From NCBI GenBank assembly GCA_023411175.1, contig JAEYPB010000018.1:1-19457 (forward strand): a DNA stretch of 19,457 bases, read 5' to 3'. Source of the DNA: Bacillota bacterium (GTDB lineage: Bacteria; Bacillota; Clostridia; Christensenellales; Aristaeellaceae). Below, piece after piece: positions 12,891 to 19,457 of the stretch. The notes beneath the pieces are model-generated. The model made no database searches, was not told the origin of the DNA, and was given only the letters and a program-made list of their open reading frames with translations. Position numbers and translations under genes: made by a program. The first letter of the stretch is position 1. Every line of letters begins with the position of its first letter.

Positions 12891-13764
12891 GGCCGCCGAG
12901 GGGGCGGCATCCGTACACCTGGGACGGGTGCGCCGCGCCTGGGCAAGGGCCGGCGGGCGTGAACGGAAGGAAGAAGGCGGAAACGCTGGAGATGCCGGTG
13001 CGCCGGGTGAGCGCGATGTGGTTCCGAGTTGGGGCGCGGGTGCGTCGAGTGCGCGCAGCTGGAAGGAAGAAGGCGAAAGCGCCGGAGACGCCGGTGCGCC
13101 GGGTGAGCGCGATGCGGTTCCGAGCGGGGGCGCGGGTGCGCCGTGTGCGCGTAGCTGGAAGGAAGAAGGCGGAAGCGCCGGAGACGCCGGTGCGCCGGGC
13201 GGGCGCGACCGGGAAACGGCGGACGGCGATGCGGGAGCGCGTCGGGAAAGTGCGCGCGCGTACATGCCGGTGGACGAATTGCCCCCGGAGGAGTGTGCGG
13301 AGATTGACCGGCTGCTGGCCGGGGGCGTGCGCGGCTATCAGGAGATTGCGGACGCGCTGCAGGAAAAGGGTTTTTTCATCGTCAAGGGGGCTGTTGGCCG
13401 CTACGAGGCGGGCAAAAGAGCCGAAGAGCGGCTGCTGACCGCGCGATTGGACGAGGTGAAGCGCTGGACCGAGGAAAACGCCGGGTTTGACCTGGCGGGC
13501 GCGGCGCTGGCGATGGCCGTCGAAGGGTTTTACGAGCGGCTCAGGGGCGACAAAGCGATGTTCAGCGACCTGTCCGCCGAAAAGGCGGCCAGCGGCCTGA
13601 TCGCGGCGGCGCGGGCGGTCGCCCAGTACGAAAAAGCGGCCGGAGACCGGAAGAAGAGCCACGCGGCGGCGCGGGCCGAGGTCATCGCCGAGATCCGCAG
13701 CGCGCTGGCGGGAGAGCCGGAACTGCGGGCCGGGATAGAGCGGCTGATCGAACGCGAGACGTGA
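12874..13764 (+). CDS. DUF3486 (Mu gp27-like) protein, putative small terminase subunit, with repeat-filled N-terminal extension
   Basis: Residues 131-260 match DUF3486 by pattern: PVDELPPEECAEIDRLLAGG, then a GYQEIADALQEKGFFI helix-turn-helix-like part and GAVGRYEAG, followed by long helices. In Mu-like phages gp27 lies directly before the large terminase and is thought to act in DNA packaging, as here. The first 130 residues are not part of the family. They are Gly/Ala/Glu/Arg-rich and include 2.5 copies of a 96-bp repeat. The start is uncertain. The ATG at 12874 overlaps the previous gene and lacks a clear ribosome binding site. The ATG at 13264 begins exactly at the family domain but has only a weak site (GGGAAAG). 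If 13264 is right, the repeats are an untranslated spacer. Confidence 0.75.
   Translation: MGGAPRAAEGAASVHLGRVRRAWARAGGRERKEEGGNAGDAGAPGERDVVPSWGAGASSARSWKEEGESAGDAGAPGERDAVPSGGAGAPCARSWKEEGGSAGDAGAPGGRDRETADGDAGARRESARAYMPVDELPPEECAEIDRLLAGGVRGYQEIADALQEKGFFIVKGAVGRYEAGKRAEERLLTARLDEVKRWTEENAGFDLAGAALAMAVEGFYERLRGDKAMFSDLSAEKAASGLIAAARAVAQYEKAAGDRKKSHAAARAEVIAEIRSALAGEPELRAGIERLIERET
12965..13204 (+). repeat. 96-bp tandem repeat, about 2.5 copies, upstream of or inside the DUF3486 gene
   Basis: Units begin with GGAAGGAAGAAGGCG at 12965, 13061 and 13157. The first two are full-length and the third stops after about 45 bases. The period is a multiple of three, so reading frames are preserved. 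In the DUF3486 frame the unit encodes 32 residues starting WKEEG.SAGDAGAPG. Confidence 0.88.
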
Positions 13765-13950
13765 GGGCGGATTCTGTCGAGGCGGGATGACCTCTGGTCT
13801 GATGCACGCGGGTGGGAGAGCGGGAACAGGCGGTTCCGGGATTATCCGGCGGCACCCGATGCGGGAGATGGAAAAAGGAGCGCGCGGCGCATGGGAACCG
13901 CGTGAGAAACCTGCCGGTAAAGGAACGCAGGCCAGCGGAAGGGAGGCGCG

Positions 13951-15402
13951 ATGAACAAGCGGGAGAAGTCGCTGCTGCGCGAGATCGCGGGGGCGGACGG
14001 CGCGGGGCGGGCACGGGAGAGTTTTTGGGCCTACTGCCGCTTCATCAACCCGAAGTTTTTCCGGGACGACCGGCCGCACCTCGCGGCGCTGGCGGAGGCG
14101 CTTCAGGCGCTCGTTGAAAGGCGGCTTCCGGGGCCGGACGGCGAAACCTGCCGAAGGCTCATCATCAACCTGCCGCCCCGGATGGGCAAGAGCTACACGC
14201 TGGCGCTGTTCAACCAATGGGCGTTGGGCAGGAACCCGGAGGAGCGCGTCATCACCGTCAGCTACAACGAGACGCTGGCCGCGAGGTTCTCCCGCGCCGT
14301 GCGGGGCGGCATCGCCGCCACGCGGACAGACGGGAAGGCGCGGGTGTTCTCCGACGTGTTTCCGGGCGTCCGGCTCCAGAAGGGCGACGCCGCCCGGAAC
14401 ATCTGGGCCCTCGAGGGGCGGCCGGTGAGCTTCCTCGCGGCGGGTTTTGGCGGCACGATCACCGGCGTGGGCTGCTCGATCGGCGTCATCGACGATCCGG
14501 TGAAGAACCATCTGGAGGCGATGAACGGCGCGGCGCTGGAAGCCCAGTTCGACTGGTACAACGACACGTTCTTTTCCAGACTCGAAGAGGGGGCCGTCCA
14601 GATCATCGTGATGACTCGCTGGGCCGCCGGAGACCTGTGCGGGCGGCTGACCGCCCGCGAGCCGGAGAAGTGGCACGTGATCCGGATGCCCGCGTGCCTG
14701 GACGAGGAAAAGCGCGAGATGCTGTGCCCGGCGCTCCTCAGCTGGAGCCGGTGGCGCGAGATCCTGCGCACCACCAGCCAGGAGATCGCGCTGGCGAACT
14801 ACCAGCAGCAGCCCATCGACCTGACCGGGCGGCTGTACGACCGCTTTTCCACCTACGCCCGCCTGCCCGACGCGGCGTTTGAGAAGACCCTCTGCTACGT
14901 TGACACCGCCGACACCGGGCGCGACTTCCTCTGCGCGGTGATCGCGGGGCAGCTGGAGGGGCGGCTGTGGGTGGTGGACGTGGTCTACTCTGACCGGGGC
15001 ATGGAGGAGACCGAGCCGATGACTGCGGACGCGCTGAAGCGCCACGGCGTTCACGAGGCGTGGATTGAATCGAACAACGGCGGCAGGGGCTTTGCCCGAA
15101 ACGTCGAGGCGATTCTGTGGAGCCGCCACGGCTGGCGGGGGACCCGCGTCATCCCGATCAATCAGCGGCAGAACAAAGAGGCGCGCATCCTCGTGGCCGC
15201 GCCCTGGGTGATGAACAACATCCTGTTTCCGGAGGACTGGGACGCGCGATGGCCGGAGTACCACCGCGCCATGACGGGCTTCCTCCGGAAGGGGCGGAAC
15301 CTGCACGACGACGCGCCCGACGCCACCACAGGCCTCGCGGAGCGCGTGCAGGGCGGCCTTTCGGGCCGCGAACACTTTGTCAGCGGGAGGGGCAACAGAT
15401 GA
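13951..15402 (+). CDS. Phage terminase large subunit (packaging ATPase/nuclease)
   Basis: This protein drives DNA into the empty head and cuts the concatemer or host-joined DNA. It has 483 residues. The ATPase domain carries Walker A PPRMGKSYT (75-83) and Walker B SIGVIDDP (176-183). A TRWAAGDL segment (about 224-231) looks like the coupling motif. The C-terminal RNase H-like nuclease domain begins at CYVDTADTGRDF (about 315-326), with further acidic positions around ESNNGG and HDDAPDA. The ATG at 13951 has GGGAGG four bases upstream. It lies between the DUF3486 gene and the portal, and its stop overlaps the portal start (ATGA). A 186-base gap before it holds no gene. Confidence 0.93.
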   Translation: MNKREKSLLREIAGADGAGRARESFWAYCRFINPKFFRDDRPHLAALAEALQALVERRLPGPDGETCRRLIINLPPRMGKSYTLALFNQWALGRNPEERVITVSYNETLAARFSRAVRGGIAATRTDGKARVFSDVFPGVRLQKGDAARNIWALEGRPVSFLAAGFGGTITGVGCSIGVIDDPVKNHLEAMNGAALEAQFDWYNDTFFSRLEEGAVQIIVMTRWAAGDLCGRLTAREPEKWHVIRMPACLDEEKREMLCPALLSWSRWREILRTTSQEIALANYQQQPIDLTGRLYDRFSTYARLPDAAFEKTLCYVDTADTGRDFLCAVIAGQLEGRLWVVDVVYSDRGMEETEPMTADALKRHGVHEAWIESNNGGRGFARNVEAILWSRHGWRGTRVIPINQRQNKEARILVAAPWVMNNILFPEDWDARWPEYHRAMTGFLRKGRNLHDDAPDATTGLAERVQGGLSGREHFVSGRGNR

Positions 15403-16730
15403 CGAACATGGACTGGATCCGCTCAGAGCTGGGCGGGCTGTACGGCGGCGAGGCCATCCGCGAGCTGAGCGGGCTGAACGCGCTGTACGCGCTGTATGAG
15501 GGGCAAACGGACGGGGTGAGGCCCCAGACCAACCTGATCAAAAAGCTCATCAAGGAGGAGAGCCGGTTCATGGCCGGGCGCGCGCCGGAGATCCGCATCC
15601 TGTCGGAATCGCGGCACATGGCAAAGGCCCGCGAGATCGAGCGGTTCCTCCACGGGACGCTGGAGGCGAACGACTGGCAGAAGCGGCTGATCTCCGGCGT
15701 CCGGGACTGCTTCATCGGAAAGCGCGTGGCGCTGTGCTTGGGTGGCGCGCCGGGGCGGGCGGCGACCGTCCGGTTCATCCCGTCCACCGGGTTCGTCTGC
15801 GAGCGGGACGAGGACGACAGCCTGACGAAGATCATCTTCTTCTACGGCATGAACGACCTGGGCGAGCGCGCCAGACAGCGCGTCTACCGCAAAAAGCTCT
15901 GGCTGGAGGGCGGGCGCTGCCTGATCGACGAGGGCGTGTTCGACGGCTATGGGCGGCTGGTGGAAGCCCGCCGGGCGGGCGAGGACACGGGGCTAAAGTT
16001 CATTCCAGTCTACGTGATCGTCAACGACGCGCTGACCGGCGACCCGACGGGCGAGAGCGACGTGGCCGAGCTGGCCGAAAACCAGAACGCCTACGACCGG
16101 CTCTGCCGCGACGACATCGACGCGCTGCGATTCAACATGTTTCCGCAGAAGGTGTTGGTGGACGCTTCCCAGGCGTCGGTCGAGCAGGTGGTGATCGCGC
16201 CCGGCGCGCTGATCGACCTCGCCACCGACCCATCCCGGGGCGACCATGCCCAGGCGTCCGCCAGCGTGCTGGAGCCGAAGTTCGGCTACGACGGGCGGTA
16301 TGAGCACGCGGTGGGCCGCATCCGCGGCGACATGCACGACCTGATGTCGGTGCCGGAGGCGACGGTCGAGCTTTTGAAAGGCTTCGCCGCCAGCGGCAAG
16401 GCCATGCGCGCCGCCTACTGGGGGTTGATCTCCCGGTGCGAGGAGAAGTGGGCCGAGTGGGACGGCGCGCTCACGTGGATGACCCGGAGGCTGGTCGAGA
16501 TGGCGCGCGCTTACGGGATCTGCGAGCTGCCCGAGATCGACTTTTCGGTGAAGATCGAGCATCTGTACCCGATCATCGACGACGAGGAGGCCGAGCGGGC
16601 GCGGGATCTCGCGGAGGTGGCCGGCGGGGCCCGGAGCCGTTTGGGCTTTATCCGCAAGTGGCAGCCGGAGGCCGACGCGGAAGGAGAACTGCGGCAGATC
16701 GAATCGGAGCGCGGCGCTGGGACGGCGTGA
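15399..16730 (+). CDS. Phage portal protein (SPP1 gp6-like)
   Basis: A 443-residue protein forming the dodecameric gate at one head vertex, through which DNA is packaged. It shows the typical start (YALYEGQTD..., TNLIKKLIKEESRFMAGRAPEI), the mid-region ENQNAYDRLCRDDIDALRFNM, and the late GFAASGKAMRAAYWGL motif of the SPP1 gp6 type. Mu itself uses a DUF935-type portal, so this gene points to a mosaic module. The ATG at 15399 overlaps the terminase stop and has GGGAGGGG upstream. The protein continues to a normal end just before the scaffold-position gene. I see no separate head-morphogenesis (minor head) gene after it. Confidence 0.85.
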   Translation: MTNMDWIRSELGGLYGGEAIRELSGLNALYALYEGQTDGVRPQTNLIKKLIKEESRFMAGRAPEIRILSESRHMAKAREIERFLHGTLEANDWQKRLISGVRDCFIGKRVALCLGGAPGRAATVRFIPSTGFVCERDEDDSLTKIIFFYGMNDLGERARQRVYRKKLWLEGGRCLIDEGVFDGYGRLVEARRAGEDTGLKFIPVYVIVNDALTGDPTGESDVAELAENQNAYDRLCRDDIDALRFNMFPQKVLVDASQASVEQVVIAPGALIDLATDPSRGDHAQASASVLEPKFGYDGRYEHAVGRIRGDMHDLMSVPEATVELLKGFAASGKAMRAAYWGLISRCEEKWAEWDGALTWMTRRLVEMARAYGICELPEIDFSVKIEHLYPIIDDEEAERARDLAEVAGGARSRLGFIRKWQPEADAEGELRQIESERGAGTA

Positions 16731-16755
16731 GCGCGGAGGGGAGAGGAGTGAGAAG

Positions 16756-17565
16756 ATGGACGAAATGGACAGGGGCTTGAACGGAGCGCCCGAGGCGGAT
16801 TCTGATCAGGCCGAAGCATCGGGTGCGGCGGAAACAGCCGGAGAGGGCGAGGCAGCGGTCGCGGGGAGGGCTTCGGAGAACGGTGAGGCGGTTGCTTCGC
16901 CGGAAGGAATCACCGGGGCGGCTGGGCTGGGGACGGGTGCGGAAGACGGAGAGGCGGTTGCTTCACCGGAAGAAATCGCCGGGGCGGCTGCGCCGGGGAC
17001 GGCTTCGGAGAACGGTGAGGCGGCGGTTGCTTCGCCGGAAGGAATCACCGGGGCGGCTGCGCCGGGGACGGCTGCGGAAGACGGTGAGGCGGTTGCTTCG
17101 CCGGAAGGGATCGCTGGCGCGGCTATGGAGGATGAAGAAGCGGCCGTTGCGCCAGAAGGCATTGCCGTAGAAGCGGCGGATGGGGCAAAGGCGATGCCGG
17201 AAGCGGATGCACCGGAGGGCGATGGCATGGATGAATCCGGCGAGGCTGGGGGGGATCGCTTTCGGGCGGAGCGCGAGGCGCTGATCCTGCGGGCGGAGGG
17301 ATATGCCCGGCAGGCGGTCGAGGGCGAGGCCCGGGCGGCCGCGGCGCTCCTCGGGGTGCCGGAGAAGAGACTCGGCCATGTGGCGAAGCTCGCGGCGCTC
17401 TCCGGCATCGATATGGCGGACGGCGAGGCCCGGGCGAAGATCGGCCGTGCCGTCCGGGCGGTGCTCGTAGAATTTCCGGAACTCGGCGGCGCGGGCACCG
17501 GCAGGGCAGCTCCGGTGGCGAGAACCCGGCGCGATGCCTTCGCGCGGGGATTTCTCGGGGAATAG
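16756..17565 (+). CDS. Scaffold-position head protein with repeat-rich N-terminal half
   Basis: A 269-residue protein between portal and capsid, the usual place of the capsid scaffold. Residues 1-165 are a Gly/Ala/Glu-rich acidic stretch with four copies of a 22-residue unit (GEAVASPEGITGAAAPGT type). Residues about 166-250 look folded and conserved-type: a charged helix (DRFRAEREALILRAEGYARQ), then LLGVPEKRLGHVAKLAALSG and a final helix ending VLVEFPEL. The basic C-terminus (ARTRRDAFARGF) would suit capsid binding, as in many scaffolds. The ATG at 16756 follows GAGGAG. The role is inferred from position and composition only. Confidence 0.65.
   Translation: MDEMDRGLNGAPEADSDQAEASGAAETAGEGEAAVAGRASENGEAVASPEGITGAAGLGTGAEDGEAVASPEEIAGAAAPGTASENGEAAVASPEGITGAAAPGTAAEDGEAVASPEGIAGAAMEDEEAAVAPEGIAVEAADGAKAMPEADAPEGDGMDESGEAGGDRFRAEREALILRAEGYARQAVEGEARAAAALLGVPEKRLGHVAKLAALSGIDMADGEARAKIGRAVRAVLVEFPELGGAGTGRAAPVARTRRDAFARGFLGE
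16876..17124 (+). repeat. 66-bp coding tandem repeat in the scaffold-position gene
   Basis: Units start at 16876, 16942, 17008 and 17077 (66, 66, 69 and a partial 48 bp), each beginning GAGAACGGTGAGGCG or GAAGACGG.GAGGCG. A further degenerate piece follows to about 17166. The one 3-bp insertion keeps the frame. Confidence 0.85.
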
Positions 17566-17600
17566 GACCGAACACAAAGGAATTTCAGGAGGGAAAAATC

Positions 17601-18719
17601 ATGGCGCAGAATCTTGTCACCAGGTATTCCGACATCATCGACGAACGCTTTGCCGCCCAGTCGCTGACCGAAGCGGCGGTCAACCACGACTACGACTTCG
17701 TCGGCGCGCAGACCGTCAAGGTGTTCTCCACCGCCACCAGCGAGATGCGCGACTACCAGCGCACTGGGGTCAGCCGCTACGGCACGCCCGCCGAGCTGGA
17801 CAACACCACCCAGGAGATGACCATGGGCCGCGACCGCGCGTTCACCTTTACCGTCGACCGGGCCGCTGACGACGAGTCCGGCGGCAGCCTGAACGCCGGG
17901 ATGGCGCTCAGGCGTCAGCAGGACGAGGTCATCACCCCGGAGATCGACCGCTACCGCCTCGCCCGCATGGCGGCCTTCGCCGGGCACATCGAACTGGGCG
18001 GGTACGAGGGCGACGTGAAGCCCTACGAGCGCATCCTGGACGCCAACCGGAGGCTGGACGAAATGCTGGTTCCCCGCGAGGGCCGCGTGCTGTTCATCAG
18101 TCACGCGATGCGCGTGAAGCTGCAGCTTGACCCGAACTTCACCACCGCCGCGAAGATCGATCCCGCCACCCGCATCCGCGGCCAGGTGGGCGAGGCCGAT
18201 ATGACGCCCATCGTCGCCGTGCCCGCGAGCCTCATGCCCCAGGGCGTCGAGATGATCCTCGCCCATCCGAAGGCCACCACCGCGCCGCAGAAGCTGGCGG
18301 AGTACAAGCTGCACGATAACCCGCCGGGCATCAACGGCACGCTGTGCGAGGGCCGCGTGTACTACGACGCATTCGTACTGAACAACAAGCGGGACGCGCT
18401 GTACGCGCTGCGCACCGCGCCGCACGTTGTGGCGCTCTCCTGCGCCGCGGGCTCCGGCGCCACCAAGACGGTGGCCACCGTTTCCGGCTACCGGTACGAG
18501 GACGGCACCGCCGCCGGCACACCGGTGTACAAGGCGGCCTCCGGCCAGGCCGCGCCCGCGCTGGGCGACGACCTGTCCTCGTGGAGCGCGCTGAACCTGA
18601 CCGGCGACGAAGCTGAACTGACTGTGACGGCCGGGCACAAGCTGGTGGTCGCGCTCCGGGATGCGGCGGGCAGGGCGGTTGGATCGTCCGCGCCGGTGAC
18701 GGTTGTGGTCGGCGCATGA
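17601..18719 (+). CDS. Major capsid protein with C-terminal beta-rich domain
   Basis: A 372-residue protein placed right after the scaffold-position gene and preceded by a strong AGGAGGG site, as expected for the most abundant virion protein. Residues about 1-280 have the pattern of phage coat proteins: FVGAQTVKVFST, then GMALRRQQDEVITPEIDRYR, a P-loop-type SHAMRVKLQLDPNF segment, and GVEMILAHPKATTAP. Residues about 280-372 (TVATVSGYRYEDGTAAGTPV, ending PVTVVVGA) are a Gly/Ala/Val-rich beta-type domain that looks like an immunoglobulin-like decoration fused to the coat protein. Its stop overlaps the next start (ATGA). Confidence 0.85.
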   Translation: MAQNLVTRYSDIIDERFAAQSLTEAAVNHDYDFVGAQTVKVFSTATSEMRDYQRTGVSRYGTPAELDNTTQEMTMGRDRAFTFTVDRAADDESGGSLNAGMALRRQQDEVITPEIDRYRLARMAAFAGHIELGGYEGDVKPYERILDANRRLDEMLVPREGRVLFISHAMRVKLQLDPNFTTAAKIDPATRIRGQVGEADMTPIVAVPASLMPQGVEMILAHPKATTAPQKLAEYKLHDNPPGINGTLCEGRVYYDAFVLNNKRDALYALRTAPHVVALSCAAGSGATKTVATVSGYRYEDGTAAGTPVYKAASGQAAPALGDDLSSWSALNLTGDEAELTVTAGHKLVVALRDAAGRAVGSSAPVTVVVGA

Positions 18720-18985
18720 CGGACGTGGAGCAGCTTGACCTCGTAAAGGCCATGCTGGACGAGGCGGAGGACGCGCGGGTACTGACCGACGCGCAGCTGG
18801 AGGCGTTCCTCCGGCAGGCGGACGGCGACCCCTTTCAGGCGATCTACCTGGGCGCGCTGCACAAGGCGCGGCTCGATGGGGCGACGCTGCCCGACGGTAC
18901 CGCGCTGCCATCCAACCGGGCGTACTGGCTGGGAATTGCCGCCACCTTCCGGCCGAACCGGGGCGGCGCGATCCCCCGAACGTGA
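18716..18985 (+). CDS. Head-tail connector (adaptor-type) protein
   Basis: An 89-residue, mostly helical acidic protein (MTDVEQLDLVKAMLDEAEDA..., DAQLEAFLRQADGDPFQAIY). Small helical adaptors of this kind directly follow the capsid gene in many siphophages and join portal to tail. The ATG overlaps the capsid stop. No specific family motif is recognised, so the name rests on size, composition and order. Confidence 0.6.
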   Translation: MTDVEQLDLVKAMLDEAEDARVLTDAQLEAFLRQADGDPFQAIYLGALHKARLDGATLPDGTALPSNRAYWLGIAATFRPNRGGAIPRT

Positions 18986-18998
18986 AGGGCGGTGACGG

Positions 18999-19334
18999 AT
19001 GAACGACTTTGACAGGGTCCTCCGGGGACGGCTGCGCGCCGCCACGCGGACGAGACCCAGGGTGGACGCCCAGGCGACGCGCCCGCCGGGCGGCGAGGCC
19101 GTCGGACAGGCGGGCGGATTCTACTACGAAAAGCGCGGCGGCGTGTTCTCCGCCGCGCTGCCCGGACAGCGCTTTGAGCAGCCCGACGGGCGGTACCTGA
19201 TGGCGCTCTACCCGGACGAGCTGCCGGATGTGCGGCCGGGGGACGAGCTTTCCTTTTCTGACAAGCGGTTCCGGATTCTCGGCGTCGCCGACCGGGGCGC
19301 GTACCAAACCTACCACCTGGAGGAAAATCCATGA
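18999..19334 (+). CDS. Head-tail joining / head-closure-type protein
   Basis: A 111-residue protein with a basic, arginine-rich N-terminus and a beta-rich C-terminal half (RYLMALYPDE, PGDELSFSDKRFRILGVADR, AYQTYHLEEN). This is the pattern of head-closure or minor structural proteins that handle the end of the packaged DNA. It follows the adaptor-type gene by 13 bases with a weak GAAGGGCGG site, and its stop overlaps the next start (ATGA). Position is the main argument. Confidence 0.55.
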   Translation: MNDFDRVLRGRLRAATRTRPRVDAQATRPPGGEAVGQAGGFYYEKRGGVFSAALPGQRFEQPDGRYLMALYPDELPDVRPGDELSFSDKRFRILGVADRGAYQTYHLEENP

Positions 19335-19457
19335 AGGGACTAAAGCTGGATGCCTCCCGCCTCGCGCGGGGGCTACGGGCGGAGGGGGCGCGGCGGCTTG
19401 GCGCCCCCCCCGCCCCCCCCCGGGAGACCCCCCGGAGCATGGAGACGCGCCCCAAAG
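19331..19457 (+). CDS. Start of a further phage structural gene, cut by the window edge
   Basis: The ATG at 19331 overlaps the preceding stop codon, as do most junctions in this operon. About 42 codons are present (MKGLKLDASRLARGLRAEGA...), basic and helical. A tail-completion protein would be usual here but cannot be confirmed. The last 60 bases contain long C runs and may not be reliable, so the later residues should not be trusted. Confidence 0.45.
   Translation, partial: MKGLKLDASRLARGLRAEGARRLGAPPAPPRETPRSMETRPK

Larger units (their letters stand above)
9790..19457. mobile_element. Mu-like prophage, left part (incomplete in window)
   Basis: From the LexA/CI-type repressor to the window edge the genes are phage: repressor, HTH-like protein, Mor activator, gp25-, gp26- and gp27-like proteins, large terminase, portal, scaffold-position protein, capsid and connectors. 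The order from mor to terminase follows the phage Mu late region. No transposase, integrase or replication gene is seen, and the exact left end cannot be fixed. It most likely falls between the terminator ending at 9789 and the repressor stop at 9861. The portal and connectors look more like siphophage types than Mu gp29/gp30, so the element is a mosaic. Confidence 0.8.

Noticed and set aside
12751..15375. A very long open frame on the minus strand (874 codons) across the terminase region
   Set aside because: It is antisense to the DUF3486 and terminase genes, which have domain motifs and ribosome binding sites. High GC makes long antisense open frames common, and its product has no recognisable domain.
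16806..19316. A long minus-strand open frame (836 codons) opposite the scaffold and capsid genes
   Set aside because: It is a GC-driven shadow of well-supported phage genes, without a ribosome binding site or a plausible domain.

Overview
The window looks like a chromosomal segment of a GC-rich anaerobic member of the Bacillota (Clostridia-like). The evidence is: strong AGGAGG-type ribosome binding sites, classical TTGACA/TATAAT promoters, a LacI-type regulator, an oxygen-sensitive glycyl radical enzyme with its radical-SAM activase, and a flavodoxin. No species can be named from the sequence alone. No tRNA, rRNA or CRISPR array was seen.

Left part, host genes (1-9790). A multi-pass membrane protein (57-713, minus) is divergent from a ketopantoate-reductase family protein (927-1844). 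A 420-base gene-free stretch full of perfect hairpins follows (1845-2266). Then come a DUF4405-like heme/membrane protein (2267-3118, minus) and a two-gene unit: a small XRE regulator plus a four-helix membrane protein (3277-3944, minus). The promoter of that unit carries three operator-like repeats spaced exactly 23 bp apart. After a repeat- and hairpin-rich gap, a LacI-family repressor (4407-5420, minus) is divergent from a two-gene operon. That operon encodes a glycyl-radical activase (5646-6713) and its glycyl radical enzyme (6710-8644), with a perfect palindrome between the -35 and -10 boxes of its promoter. The enzyme is short and has an unusual Cys-Trp-Glu active-site motif, so its substrate is not obvious. 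A flavodoxin-like gene with a long C-terminal tetrapeptide repeat tail (8864-9655) ends at a strong terminator.

Right part, prophage (about 9790 to the window end). A LexA/CI-type repressor (9861-10700, minus) faces a rightward promoter whose 17-bp spacer lies within an 18-bp palindrome. The rightward genes are an HTH-like protein, a Mor-family activator, and late head genes in phage Mu order: a gp25-like membrane/coiled-coil protein, a gp26-like protein, a DUF3486/gp27-like protein, large terminase, portal, a scaffold-position protein, major capsid, two connector-type proteins and the start of a further gene. No integrase, transposase or replication gene is visible between the repressor and the late genes.

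The most striking theme is in-frame tandem-repeat expansion in both host and prophage genes: the activase (18 and 54 bp units), the flavodoxin (12 bp, 25 units), the DUF3486 protein (96 bp) and the scaffold-position protein (66 bp). A roughly 90-bp repeat array also follows the mor gene and appears to be made from its own 3' end. The two best leads for new biology are the unassigned LacI-controlled glycyl radical system, whose activase has extra cysteines, and this repeat-expansion habit.
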